This document shows, in pieces, positions 1 through 13,100 of a DNA stretch of 64,000 bases (positions are counted from its first letter, which is position 1; each line of letters begins with the position of its first letter). The notes beneath the pieces were generated by a model. The model searched no databases. It was not told where the DNA came from and saw only the letters and a list, made by a program, of their open reading frames with translations. Both the position numbers and the translations under genes were made by a program. Origin of the DNA: Spodoptera frugiperda (Eukaryota > Arthropoda > Insecta > Lepidoptera > Noctuidae); assembly GCF_023101765.2 (NCBI RefSeq), contig NC_064242.1:6312327-6376326 (forward strand). Direction: 5' to 3'.

Positions 1-360
1 AGTAATCAGTTTCTTTGTGAACAAAAAAAGTTATATTTTGAAGGTAAGGAGTTTTGGCTGTTAAAATATAATTTATTGTTAAGTAGATTGTATTTAAGAT
101 ATCAATCCTTTCATTCTTCTTTACATTGTTTGTTTTATGTTTTATCCTAATTGCCTATATAATTTAGATTTTTGTACCACATATAACTATGTGTTTGAGT
201 TTTCCGCGATAATATCTCTCCGTGATTATCTGGTCACACGACTAAGCCAAATCTAAACATGTTAGTCCTAATTATAACTTAAGTGGATGTCTAAGTGGCT
301 ATCCCTTAAACGTATTATTTTAACGTCAAACGTGAATAATAATAAAAATATGTCTTCCAG
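1..360. other. Non-coding flank or intron before the first exon
   Basis: This stretch is AT-rich with no coding signal. It ends in a plausible splice acceptor (TGTCTTCCAG at 351-360), so it is probably the tail of an intron of the gene whose last exon starts at 361. Nothing else is recognisable in it. Confidence 0.5.
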
Positions 361-614
361 GCATGCCGCCTCCTCACGCTCTTCCTTGCGGGCCCACGTG
401 TGGCACGTACTGCACCCCGCACTGCAGACATCGTATTCGTATGGAGACGCAGTACCCACCGAACCACGTGGTGCCGCCGCCGCACCACTACCCGCCGCCG
501 CCGCACCACTACCCGCACCATCCGCCGCCGTACCAGCCCCCGCCCCATCATCCACCACCACCACCACCGCACCACTATCCACACTACGGAGTCCCACCAC
601 ACATGCACCGCTAA
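361..614 (+). CDS. Terminal exon of a Pro/His/Tyr-rich protein (partial gene)
   Basis: This open frame follows a plausible acceptor ending at 360 and stops with TAA at 612-614. The exon would begin with two bases completing a split codon, followed by about 83 residues. The first third has Cys spaced as in a small Cys-rich segment (Cys in CGPTCGTYC and PHC). The rest is a low-complexity tail of Pro, His and Tyr, with repeats of the form PPPHHYP. GC content is far above the flanks and third positions are mostly G or C, which supports real coding use. ATG codons exist inside, but a start here is less likely than an upstream exon outside the window. I do not recognise the family. Pro/His/Tyr-rich tails occur in insect secreted, cuticular and metal-binding proteins, so a function cannot be assigned. 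Frames on the other strand and in the other two + frames are shadows of this GC-rich repeat. Confidence 0.55.
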
Positions 615-1082
615 CTCCTAAAAGAACCTCAGGCTCATGCAATCCAACGTGTGTATTACCCGTTCGGGACAAGTTGAGACCTGTGTGGAATTTGTAACAA
701 AGGAAATGTTATGCATTATTAATTAATAATATTAACAATGTCGGTAATTCATATTAATTTACAACTGAATATTACTTACATATAGACAAACCACCATTAT
801 TATTATTTATTTCGTGAATATTCTACTGTGACGTATTCGCTCAAGTCTCATCTTGTCGCGCACGGGTTATAGGAAGAACCAGCTTTTCCTGCTATCTCGA
901 TACGACACTGTGATCGTTCTCATTTTTATGAACTCTACAACAAATTCTTGGAATTATAAGATCTGCGTTGTTTTTTTATAATCTTTCTAAATTGATAAAT
1001 TGTTATTTATCTTATCGTGCTCGATAATTAGTGAATGTACTTAATTGAAGTACTCAATGTAAAAGTGTAAGTAATTACGCTA

Positions 1083-1088
1083 AATAAA
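1083..1088 (+). terminator. Candidate polyadenylation signal AATAAA
   Basis: A canonical AATAAA lies about 470 bases after the stop codon of the Pro/His-rich exon, a reasonable distance for a 3' UTR. In AT-rich DNA the hexamer is common by chance, so this is only a candidate. Confidence 0.3.
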
Positions 1089-2254
1089 TGTTTAAAAATA
1101 TCGAACTGATACAGTTTTTCATTTAATAATACTATAACTCGCATCTACCATATATCTTCTATCAACTATCTACGCATTTTTGCAATAAACACGTGTCTTA
1201 ACAGTTGTATATTATAAACAATGTTTGAAAATCCACTCATAGACCTGGAATGAGCAAATAATTACTGCACTCGATTAACTATCGGGTACACGAGCAAAAA
1301 GAAAATCAAATCAGGCAACAGCAGACAGAAACACGAGTAATTATTTCACCGTTTCGTCTTCAAAGCTATGAAGGAAAATAGCAAACCAAACAGCGTTCTT
1401 ATTAAGAAAGTTTTTCTTCATAACAAAATTACGTTCGCCAGATGTGTTGGATTGTGTTTGGTGTAAATGTTGGGAAGAAAGCGATACTAAGCTAACGATA
1501 TCGTGACTGTTCTTATGTACAAGCTACGTTGAATATATTTAATTAACGTTTCTATTTGTGTACGTTGATACCTAGATAGCTATTGGTTCCAAAACGAATC
1601 ACTTACTTACAAGTTACTTATGTGTTCATGTGACCGATAAGAAAAAAATTATGATATAACTCGATTATAATTAGTCTGAAACATGCACGTACTGCTTAAT
1701 CTCTTAATGATAATTACGTGAAGCAAATAATCCTACTACTAGGTGTTTTATTTTAACTCAAGCAATCCAATGACAAGACGACAATACAATAACTTGTCAT
1801 CGTACGACGTCAGAGGGCGCCACAACAATTGTACGTTGTTACTTCCAACACCACATTGTTTGAACATGAACCTTTTCGTGGAACATTGAATTCTTTTTTT
1901 TCGTAGTCCAAGAACACACATTACACAATGTACCTACATACAAGTACATAGAATCGATAGTTCTTTGTACACGTGACAATTCACAAACTACTAATGCTAA
2001 ACGTTTGTTTGAGTAAACAACAAGCCTTTGAGTACATACTTCAATTCTTTATCTTATAGTGTAATCTATAATTATCATAAAAACAAACCCACTTGTGGAA
2101 ACAAAAACAATACTAAACTATGTTGTGGGATATCTGTCATATTGGTAAACAAACTTAGGTGTCTCTCATCAAATTAAGTTTTACAATAGCTATACCTATC
2201 TACCAAAATAAGAGTCTTTTGAAATAAGGCAGGTCCGTACTACAGAGTATAATA
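1089..2254. other. Intergenic DNA, nothing recognised
   Basis: AT-rich unique sequence with stop codons in all frames. I see no gene, RNA gene or clear repeat. Confidence 0.6.
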
Positions 2255-2375
2255 TCATACTAATATTAAAAATATAAAAAATTGTTTTCATCCGTTAATT
2301 ATGCTGAAACTAATGAAGCTGACTTGGTTAATAGTATATTTATCCCACGCGGGTGAACCCGCTGACAAAAGCTAG
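2255..2375 (+). mobile_element. Short Helitron-like non-autonomous element (121 bp)
   Basis: The element begins TCATACTAATATTA, close to the usual 5' start of lepidopteran Helitron-like elements. It ends in CTAG at 2372-2375. The base before it is A and the base after it is T, the expected A/T host junction without target duplication. Near the 3' end, 2349-2362 form a perfect 6-bp stem around GA (GCGGGT and ACCCGC), matching the subterminal hairpin of Helitrons. It has no coding capacity and is much shorter than the element at 24894. Confidence 0.6.
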
Positions 2376-2907
2376 TAGGTAATATTTACCACAGCATTAC
2401 GTGACAATACTGACATAAAAAACTATAACATAAACACAAAAAAACTAATAACAATCATTATCTAAATACGTAATGACTAAAAAGGTATGACGCAGTGTAA
2501 CTGTGGCAACTTAATAGTAAACAATACAACAAAGAATATTTCGACAAAGTCTCTCCCACACTTGACTTCTAGGTTAGTCAAGTTTAGTTTGGAGTGCAAT
2601 TTATTTTATAAGACATTTTAACCACACAAGTAAAGTCTCGGCAAGCTACTTAGCTAAAATGTTATTACGAAAACAGCACGTACGTAGTACCATTTACAAC
2701 GACTACATTTCGCATTATCATCAAAGTAATGAAAATTACTATTAAATAAATTAAGTTATGAAGACGATGAAAATATGATAAAACTTGGGAAAAGTTTTAT
2801 TACTCCAAGTCGAAATACTCGAAGTGGTTGTCAATACTGTGTTTAATCTAGAAATAGAACGATAGTCATCTTGTCCATTTTCTTTAGGTTATTTACAACT
2901 TACACAA
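2376..2907. other. Intergenic DNA, nothing recognised
   Basis: AT-rich sequence without coding signal or a repeat I can name. Confidence 0.5.
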
Positions 2908-3162
2908 CGTCATGCCTTTTATCCCCGAAGGGGTAGGCAGAGGTTACATTACGGCACTTAATACCGCTATACAATGTACACCCACTTTTAATCATTTGTG
3001 TTATAAGTCCCATGTAATAGAGGGGTGAGCCATATATTGTCACAATTCCGAACTCCGTACTACTAGTAACATATTTTTTTCGAAATACTTTGCCTGACCC
3101 AGGAATCCAATCCGAGACCTCTTGTCCGGTAGTCGCACTTGCGACCACATCGGGGAGTCATG
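2908..3162 (-). mobile_element. tRNA-derived SINE-like repeat, minus orientation
   Basis: Read on the minus strand, the head (about 3162 down to 3090) has the tRNA-like arrangement of a SINE: a region around TGGTCGCAAGTGCGACT, followed by a degraded B box around GGATTGGATTCCTGG. The tail ends with a short hairpin-like stretch, TACCCCTTCGGGGATA. I recognise this pattern as an abundant interspersed repeat in noctuid moth introns; that is recall, not a search. A minus-strand open frame over it (2900-3148) is a by-product of the repeat. Confidence 0.6.
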
Positions 3163-6100
3163 CTTCAAGACGAATGACTTGACCTATAACATAAGAAAAG
3201 GTAAGAAAGTAATTATTGATTATAACCAACTTGATATCTTAGTATCTATGTATAATTGATTAACGCGGAGGTGGCCAGAGGAGTATTTAAGGATCACAGT
3301 GGGTGTTTGTAAGTAGTTTTCACCTTTGACTTATTAAGGTCGTACGATAAACTGCTTTTATTTATATCAACAAGAGTTGAGACAAGCTATAAGCGTCGTT
3401 TAATCTTTTTAACCTTTTTTCTAATAGACTATTTACTTAGACACGTCAGACTGGTCTGAGTATTTATAGTAACTAGTGTCAATCAACTTTACTGCTTGTT
3501 TTATTAGTGCTTATATACAGTAACTTTTAAAATCTTTGGCATTTCGAATATATTACAACAATCCTCTTCCTAATTCATACCCTTTTTAGCCCCTCAAGTA
3601 ATACAACTACACCTATTAATAAACATATTAAGACGTATATAATGTGGATCACATGACCCCGTGCAATAACAGTAAAACTGTTTATTATAGATATGTAACG
3701 TTTTACTCCTCTAAGCAATAATGTTCTGGGAAAAAGAGTGAACGAAAAAGTCCATAAATATCACATTCGCACACAGTTCGTTACCCGGCCAAGGAAACGG
3801 AAGAAAAGTCTTAACTCGCGGAAATTTCACCCTCAGCTTATTCAGCCAATGTATTTTTTTAACAGTACGCTGAGAATATTGGTTGGATTCACTTGCAAAA
3901 TCTCTGATCTGACAAGTTCGATATTATTTCGCAATATTTTATAACAAAAACAGAAATGCAGAAATGGACTAATGATCTAAATGAACACCGATCTTAATCC
4001 AAAATTTCTGGATCAAAATCAATCTTGATAATTGACGAATATTCTATACCATCAAAAAGCGGTCTAATTATTTAATTCTGTATACTGTTTACATTGTAAA
4101 AGGGCCAAACCAATGGGCAAAGTCCAAATTTCATATTTTTGATACGAAAATACAATTTGACCTGAATAACTCGGTCACAGAGGACTCATGATCATTTAAC
4201 CGACGTGTTCATAGTCCCATTGAAATTGTGCTAATGCCTGCACAGGTGCATGCTGTGCCCTTATTTTGTGGCTAAATCCCGCCGCCGTACCTTATGACAC
4301 CCGTGGGAAGAATAAGGGCATTTTCATGGCTGGGGAACTCGTACCATTAGTGGTACGTAGTATTATTCTTTATGGGTAATCGATAAAATGTATTACACTC
4401 TATTATATTACTGAAAATAGGGATTTATAGGTAGATATATTATTTATTATTGTATACTTAATCTACACTATATGTTTCCAAGTTATTTATTTCTTGTTGT
4501 AGGGTGATAAGATTAATTGTCTCATTAACTTTACCCAAGATGTGAGTGAAAACAACGAGGTGTTGAAATGTATGTTAACTTACCAATTATGAACCATACA
4601 CCCATAGCAATAAAATATCGAAACGGCAAAACCGAAAAATATGTAAATCACAAACTCAATTTGCAACTGCCATAACATTAGTTAACAAAAATAAATAATT
4701 CACTCAACCAACATGTATTTAATATTCAAATGTAGAACCAACATCCTAAACACGTTTTAATTGGCCAATAAATTATCAGTAGTGACCTGAATACGTTTAA
4801 TGTTCTATATTCAAAGTTAATCGCCATCAATCGGGGTTGATGTAGTGATGTATATTGGTACATAAATAGGTACATATACATATACATATAGGGATGTAGC
4901 ATCACTTTTGAACGCAGTCGGATGCTGGTACGTGAGTTACGGTTATGGCGGTCCCCGGCACACTTCCGATGGCGTTCACCCTCTAGCATCCGCTGCGATT
5001 AAAACGCGCCCCTTAAATTTTTTATACACCCTTAATAAGAAATAAGGTACCTCTGCAGAAGGTACGTTTTGCTCCACAAATAAGATTCCGTTGAAGAAGT
5101 TGTTAAAATAAATTTTATTGGAGGAAGTGTTTATACGTGATTGTGTTTTAAACAAACAATATTTTTGCTTTGTACTTTATGCTATATGAAAATTAATTAC
5201 AAATCGACATCATTAAAAAATATTAGGGTTGTTCACAGAGGTTGGTTAAAGCCCACCAGTAAGAATATTTCATGTTAATGTAAGTCATATTTTATCGAAG
5301 TAATAAACCAAAATCCTTTAGTTCACAAATATAAAATCGATACTTGAAGGTTATTAGTGTAGCATAGAAGTTCGAAGAGACCCCACCACCGTATAACATT
5401 AGCTATGATTACATGTACATATAAAAATAACAACCCTGCAAGTATGAACAATACCCCGCTGAGTCGTAAAGGAATCTCGACATAAGAAATTAGAGCATTA
5501 CTCGGTATTGTCGCGAGAGACGTATCAAAATGAGTTCCCTCACGTTCCTATTCAAGTAAATTAAATTTTGATGAAATCGCCGTAATGACTGAGGACGTTA
5601 TAAATTTAATATTTCCTCGGCTTTTCGACGTGAAAAAATATGGGAAACGTCTTATAGCTCCGTTAAATTAACATTTATTATTAATGAAAAGAATTGAACA
5701 GGAAGCCCGTAAACCGGTATCGTCAAACGCGTGTAAGTCTGTTTATGGTTCTATTTAACGAGTGTTTTGAGCTCTTAGTGTGGATCTTCTCGATTCTCCG
5801 TAAAGACGTCACAATACCTATAACTCTTAAAGTTGCTACGGCGTAGCCACTGCTACGAGTGCTACGCAGTTCTACGATAACGCTTTTCCTAAGAATAATG
5901 CAAAGTAAACGGTATACTACCCTGAATACTCCATGTTTTCCTATTTTATTTATGGCACAACAAACAACAGTACTTTAAATAGGCAGTAGACGGCGCACAA
6001 TATGGAACTTGAGGCAAGTCTTTTCCTTTGTAAAGTAAATCCGATCAAAAGTATTTCCGTTCGTCATAAGATTTCATAGAAGCAAGAGAAGGAAGTATTT

Positions 6101-6717
6101 GTGGTTATGCTATATCTGGAACCCTTTACACTAAGATTGGTTATCATTTTTAGATCTTGGGACTCCTTACATCATTAAGCTCGTTGATACTTGTTGTTAT
6201 ATACATTTACATTTAAAGGGTATTTTACCCGATTTGAAAAAAGCCTAATAAAATGCATACTCCCCGGAAAATGACAATTTTTTCCACACCTTGCGACACC
6301 AAATTCAACAGATAATGAATAAAATAAATATACCCAAATAACCTGTACACAAGACAAAATAATATTCACAAACAAAACGTGTTTACAATTTTATTGACTT
6401 ACGAACGTACCTGAAGTCGTGATACCAATTGAGTTGCTAAGTAACAAACAACAATACAGACAGAGCCTTAATATATTTACATAATCAATTGATACCGACG
6501 AAACCAAATGCCATGAGGCATTTCGTGCGTAAACTATCGAAAGAGCTTATTGGTTGTTGAATAATATAACACGACTCGAACGTAATTAGCAGACAAGTTC
6601 TGTTCGTATTGTATTGTTTGTTGTAAGTAGATGTAGGTAAGTATACCAATAGATAGTACGAGTATTTCATATGTGAGTAAGGAAATAATGATTGCTTTAC
6701 ACATCAACAGCCTATAA
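3163..6717. other. Intergenic DNA with minor repeats
   Basis: This is long AT-rich sequence without a supportable gene. It holds a (TACATA)n-like microsatellite at about 4866-4890, a moderately GC-rich stretch at 4220-4370 that may be an old repeat, and a cluster of CTACG/CGTAG words at 5835-5880. The short open frames here have no domain, splice or codon support. Confidence 0.55.
5835..5880. repeat. CTACG/CGTAG-rich cluster
   Basis: GCTACG and its complement CGTAGC recur several times within about 45 bases, giving self-complementary sequence. A similar cluster lies at 8670-8762, which suggests fragments of one interspersed family. The family is not known to me. Confidence 0.4.
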
Positions 6718-6995
6718 GTGGCCACTGTTGACCAAAGCCTCTTTTCACATGGAGAAGGTTTGAGCATTAATTACCACGCTTGCTCAATGTATATGGATTT
6801 TAAACTTGAAATTATAAGCCCAGGTTTCCTAAAGATATTTTCCTTTACTGTTTGTCAGTGGTGTCTAAATAATCTTAGTAGTTGTATTACTCGGAAAAAG
6901 TCACATTGGTACTTGCCGTTGGTAGGTTTTGAACCTGAATCTCATACATGAGAAGCGCCTGCTTCTTAAACCTCTGACATTGATTGCTTACGGAG
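6718..6995 (-). mobile_element. Lepidopteran SINE-like repeat, minus orientation
   Basis: On the minus strand the head (about 6985 to 6920) is tRNA-like, with a B-box-type segment GATTCAGGTTCAAAACC. The body and tail include the AGGAAACCTGGGC word and a run ending in a complement of TTGACCAAAGCC. This combination is one I recognise as very common in moth genomes. A 77-codon + frame across it (6718-6951) is a chance reading of the repeat. Ends are approximate. Confidence 0.55.
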
Positions 6996-9900
6996 CACAC
7001 CAATGAATTTTGTATTTTGTCAGAGACATAATGCCTTTCTTTATTAAGTACCAACACGGCTATAAACTAAAGCTAAAACCAACAAAGTAAATAGATATGG
7101 AAATTAGTAGTAAAAACATTCTCAATTAATTAAATGCACCTCTCAGCACCTTTCTAGTTAATAACTTAAGTTATACGTGGCTATTGTCCAGCTGCATAAT
7201 TTTATACATCAGTTCAGTTTCCAGGTCCCCCGTACTATTCATTTCCTTCCTGCGTGGGAAATAACATCATTAATTTCATTAAGAACTTCGAGGAAGACTC
7301 TAATTATTGGGTATTTTAATATAATACGTGTCTTTATTTCTTGGAACGTGTAAGTAGTGAGTATCTATATCTACGAATATATAATTGTGATTCTGTGAAT
7401 TTCTTAAAACATACTTGGGCCAAGATTGATGGAAAACGTTTGTGAACAAACCACAAAGGTAGATAGAAAGGACTATGTGTCGTCTCTGTCTTTGTAGCTC
7501 CCTATAGCGACTTTGTAGCTTTTGAGTGAATAACAAATGGATAGAAATATAGAAAACAGCCGTACTTTGCGACCAGGCGTACACTCACACCTACCATACG
7601 TCACTACATACAATATCCCGCAATTGAAGAGAGCAAAATGGTCCGAAATGTCATTAAAAAAATATAGTTGTTCTCACGCATTCACGTAAAACGTCAGCGT
7701 GTTAATTTCCGTGTATGTGTAGTCGGAAACATTCACCGCGTGAGTTTAATTAAAAATATAGCCTAAAGGTTTGCCTGTCAAACTAGTCAAAAACTATTAC
7801 CAACTTTTCAATTTATTTCTTTTTCAGAGATCCGTATACAAAAGGTAAAAACCGGGGCTCTAAGGATGGGACTCCTACTCTATCTATTACCACGCTATTT
7901 TCGAAAAGTCCCAGTAACAAAACTAAAACGCAATATTTCGAGTCGATCAGTTGCACCAACACTAAATATACACACTCAATTAAAAACAGAAAAGTTCTTT
8001 AATCCATTGTTCCTACAACAAATCCCCCTCACAGCAAATCGACCTCTACCTTTGAGCTTTGTTATCTAAAATAAACTAGCAATAAACAAACAGGATATGA
8101 AAAGCAGTCTCATTTCGCTATAAAATGCATGTAAGAACCAGTTATTTCAGTTGCAGGAAGAAGCAAAAAGGATCACGGAGCAACGCGACCCCACACTTAA
8201 TTAAAACTTCACAACAGGTTGCCTCCCGTTGTTTAAAGAAAAATGAACGCTAGTGCAAGGCGCTTATTAATAACTGAATACCGATGCCCATACAGAACAC
8301 AACGACCAATGCAACCATTGTGTATTCAAATAACTTCTGTTGTTTCTAGTGTTATGTACAGACAAAGGACTGTTCGTAAAAACCATAATTACGTGGCTAG
8401 GTATAACACTAAATCTTTTGTGGTAATGATTCATCGTAAGAAGAGTATCTAAGAGTGATTTTATTATTAATCTCGTGACACGCAACATAGATATGAAGTG
8501 ATTATTTTAGATAGTCTTGGTGATCAAAATTATTAGTACAATGATACTAAACAATGACTCACTGCAGTTGTGAAAAGCAATATTATTTTTAGTTATTTAA
8601 CAGTACAGATTCAATACACCTAAGCAAAGATGTAGAGCAAAATTATACTTTCATATGAAAAGAAAGAAAAGCGTAGGCAGGCGCGTAGCCTCGCGCGTAG
8701 CGTCGTAGCACTGCAAAAGTTACAAATGTGTGCTACGAAATACATGTACAGAGTCGTAGCAAAAGACAAATCTTAGACCAGATATGAGGGTAAGCATATG
8801 AAATTAAAGTAACGCCTGCAATACAACTGAATTTATTGAGCTTGTAAGGAACAACAAAGCGAATCCGGTATGTTATTGCGGCCCGTTTCGATGCAAAATG
8901 GCGCACGAGTGAAATATGCGACACTAAATGAAATCATAAATTCCGGTAAATATGAAAGCATGGCGAGAGGTGCATCACAGTGTCGTTTTACTTTCTTGTT
9001 ACATGTGTACCCTACATATTGATCCTTTTATTAAAGTAACCCAGTTATATTGAACAAAATAATGCTTATAAGAATCCTCTTTTTAGCTTTTTCCACATTC
9101 CGTTTTTAGCACTTACTATAAAAGCAATATGATTTTTGATCAAAAAACGTTTTGCAAATAAGCCCTTAAAAGAAAAGTGAGCGAGTTTGAAACATTAATT
9201 AAATCAGTAAAAGTGTAGGAAGTTATAAAGCTCTTAAAGTTTCAATTGAGACCAAACCCTTTTTGTGAGGCGGCCGCTGTTGGTACACAGGCCTTTTATT
9301 ACAACAACTATTCATAGACCTTTAATTACAGAACATTACATTCAGATAGCGGGTAAAACAAACTTCCTGGCTACAAATACAAACTTTTTCACAGTTGTAT
9401 ATGTTATAGGTACAATTTATTTTAAACATTAGGTATTGTGGAGCTCATGGTCGTGGATTTGATAACTGAATTATCTTTTCCTAAGTAAAAGTTATATATA
9501 CTGAGTGAGTCAATCCCTTTTCAGAACCCTACAGAAATGAAACTAGCACCATTTATAGAAATCATTAATAAACATAAACAAGTTCTACGGAAACCAGAAG
9601 CGCTATAATTGTAACTTATAATATCGTATTAATATTATTCCATTTTAAACATAAACATTATTAATTATACAGTACCGAAACCAAAATCGCTCGGGCCAGT
9701 TCAGAGAGAATACCATTTTCATATTCCCGAGATTATAATGTTCAATATCGCTTGCGGTCAATGTCCTCCTTTGAAGCTTACGTAGTGAAATGGATGTGGT
9801 CACAATGACGGACATAATTGTCCCTGTAGAGCAGTGATATGCGATGGCAAACCACAATGTAGTGGTCGGCGGCGCCGGCCGGCTTGTTCGTGGCGCGCCG

Positions 9901-10002
9901 AACTACATCTTGGAACTTAAATTATGTTTTAATGAAATATTATAAATATATTTTTATTATAACTTTCGTGAGACATACTAAATTAATTAAAATATTATGT
10001 TA
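6996..10002. other. Intergenic DNA with a repeat cluster and a GC-rich palindromic spot
   Basis: No supportable gene. Notable spots are the CGTAGC cluster at 8670-8762 and a short GC-rich, partly palindromic stretch at 9863-9905 containing GGCGCCGGCCGGC and GGCGCGCC in otherwise AT-rich DNA. The remainder is plain AT-rich sequence. Confidence 0.55.
8670..8762. repeat. CGTAGC-rich cluster, second copy
   Basis: CGTAG and GCTACG words occur at least five times over about 90 bases, resembling the cluster at 5835-5880. The spacing is irregular, so it is not a simple tandem repeat. Confidence 0.4.
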
Positions 10003-10150
10003 TTGGCTTACCCACGTAAGTTGACGGCTGTTTGACGAGGAACTCGACTAGTTTCAAGCCATGCTAGAGGCTCATATTTATGAGCAGCATTCCGCAACAC
10101 ACGACGCGGCGATTGTCGTGCTGATACTGACGTCCTCGTCATGTCATCAT
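10003..10150 (+). repeat. Interspersed repeat starting GGCTTACCCACG (degraded)
   Basis: This stretch shares its start (TTACCCACG), a CGACTAGTTT/CTACTAGTTT core, an ATGAGCAGC word and an ACGCGGCGA-type word with the inverted-repeat element at 17071-17216, in the same order. Its far end lacks a clear matching inverted repeat. A further fragment with GGCTTACCCACG lies near 31015-31030. Confidence 0.5.
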
Positions 10151-13100
10151 GTCAAAAATGTTGATAGAGTTTGTATATTTGTTTAAAAACTATTTGATAA
10201 ATACAACAAAGGTAAAAGAACCTCTACCTAAAGACTTAAAATCTTGTTTATTGAAATAGTTAATGTAATGTACCTACATGTATCTTATGGTTTGAATTTC
10301 AGTACAAGATCTCATAAAGATTTATTAAATTCCTTGCTCGAAGGCGCTGTGGCTTCCTTCCACTTTAAATTTTTAATAACATCATTTTTCACACTTTACC
10401 TTCATAACGTTTGTTAGTAGCAGTTGTACATTCATATAAACCAATTGGTTCTTTATTTTGAAACTTTAGCTGAATGACTTTTTACAAATTACCGTAATAT
10501 ACGTACCAATATAGTCTTAAAACGAAGATTGTCAAATCACAGTGCAATAAGTATGTATATAAGCTGACTGATAAAATTACAATTACCTACTTACAAGTAC
10601 GAAAATGTATATAATTTGGTAAGTAGTAAGCCAGAAGGCACAATTTCAGTAAGTAGTCTATCGTATTAATATTATGCAAGAGGGCAACGTTCAACACGTC
10701 CGTAGCGAGGTCTGCGCTGCTCTACAAATGCGAATCTAATGCCACTATAAATCCTGCCCCCTCTCCTGCGCATATCCCCACCCCGGCCCACTCCCAAAGC
10801 TCCAATAAGTAGGAAAATGTAGCGTGAATTAGTATCGATTAGGAACCGAGCATTTCAATCTCAGCCAATTCTATAAACTAGCATTTCCATGGGAATACTT
10901 AAGGTGTTGGGTAAACGTACCTTTTTATATTTTGTTGCTAATAAAATAACCCTTTCTTGCGTGACAATTCAATCTACAAAATAATGTTTTCCACATAAAT
11001 TATTCTAACAAAAACTGCAAATCAAAACGCTAAAATCTTGATTGACAACTTATTTTAAATATATTTTATGTAATACAGAATGAGGGATAATATGATTCCC
11101 AATGACGTTACAAGGCACCTTACCGACACCTAAGTGACAACGTAAAAAGTAACGCAATTTGCAAATAAAAGTGAAACTCAACACACCATTGCTCTCTACT
11201 CGAATAATAAATTGAATTTATCAAGCATGTCAGAGAGTATCCGTTACTTAAACAGGTAAAATATTGAAATAAGGCGAAGATCTAAATTATTTTACTTCGC
11301 CGAGACGGAATCCCGTGGCGTCCTAAATGAGAAAGTGTTGGAAAATGTGCAGGTCTCGTTACTGCTTCGAGACGAGACCAACTAGGAGCTGCGCGCATTC
11401 CGCATACATTACAGAGAGAGCGCTTTCTATTAAATTAAATTTTGATGTCGGCCCAGATAACGCTGAGTAAGCAACACAGTTTTTCCAAACATCCATTCTT
11501 TAATATTTTGTCAGTGAGCTAAAATACACGGCTGCAGACTGTGATGTTGCCTAAAAATCCTTGAGATACTTTTGTAATCAAACCAGAAAGTCATAAAAAG
11601 TCATTTTCCTGACATAAAGCTTAATTTGGGTTCTTTTCACAACTCTGCTGTAGATGCAATGAGCTAAAATTTTACTCGAGTAAAAACAAAACAAATATTT
11701 AAAAACAAAGCCATATAATACTTTTGTGTAATAATTACAATAAACTTGATACTTTAAGGCGTGCGGCCGAAATCCCGACGGGTGTACAAGTACAGTTAGA
11801 AGGCTTCACACAGTACCTTATAATGTTTATTTGAAATTTAAACGGCAAGGAAGCTGCCTGGATGCTGCGTCGAGGCAGAACTAACAAGTTTCCCAGGAAT
11901 TAATGTGGCGCCTTCAGCTAAGTGTCGTCGTCCACTGTCTGTTTATAAATAGTTAAGATTAAGAAAGATAACTACCATTGCGACTATAGTTAATTGGAAA
12001 ATTTCACTGTTCTGTCGGCTTTAAATCTAACCCAATGATTGACATAGCAAAATAGATAAAAACCCAAAACAAAGGCGACATTTGAAAAATATACACGACA
12101 ACAGAAAGAATGACCACAAAACACATAAAACAATCGCAATAAAAACAACTGCCAATTTGCATTTCTTAGCAGAAAACCTGTGGCACAAGCGAAGGAATAC
12201 TTTAGAAGAAATATCCCGATATTTTCTTGAAAAAAATCTGCGTTTGTCGTTTTAGTTTTGCAAGCAATCCGACGTCAGTGGAGAACGGGCCGGAAGGCGC
12301 AAATGTCTCGCTTTAGTCGGCACTCGGCGCCACCGCCTAATCTTTATCCTCGAACAGTATTGCAGTGTTCAGTTAGCACTACTGCTGCGCCAGCTTATTA
12401 TAACTGCTTATTGCCTCTGTTGCAACTCTATAGCATAATTATGAAACTAAATGTGTGAAAGGAATTGATATGATAGTAAGCAAAACGAGTTAATAAGTCT
12501 GTTTTGTGAATGCTCCTACTTACATTATCAATACATTATCGATGTATTTTACACCGATACTTACATTACATTATTAACAACTTAAATTGTTTAGATATTA
12601 TAGTATTATATATAGTAAACCACAACCCTTGATGGGTTATAGAGCGCCGCGCCGAAGGCAACAGTTCGACGTAAAATATTGACATTATACCAAATCTGAT
12701 CAGGCTTAAGGGTCGAACCTAAAAAAACTAATTAGAAAAAGAGACTATGCATAAAATTATGAACTACACATTTTTTACTGAAGTGCCATATTAGGCTTAT
12801 CTGATAGAAACCAAATATATATTTATATCATATACTTAAATAGCTATTTCGAAAATATATTAATAAGAACCAGTATATTAAAGAACTTGGGAAACTCCGT
12901 TAATTTCCTGTCTTTATTCCTCGAGCTGAGCGCGAGAAAGGCCAATTTAAATTAGTTGTTTCTTTGACTGGCAAGATTGATGAAACTGTCGCGAAAGTCG
13001 AGTTCAACAGAAATTATTTCCTTCTAAACTTTGGGAAAAGGTTGCCTCATTATTACAGGCCAAATATAAACATATTCTGATTTAACCATTTTAAATTACA

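Noticed and set aside
268..672. Ala/Gly/Val-rich and Arg/Trp-rich frames around the Pro/His exon
   Set aside because: They are other-frame readings of the same GC-rich repeat; only the frame with the acceptor and stop at 614 is kept.
2900..3148. 82-codon minus frame
   Set aside because: It overlaps the SINE-like repeat and is a chance frame.
6718..6951. 77-codon + frame
   Set aside because: It lies entirely in a SINE-like repeat and has no independent support.
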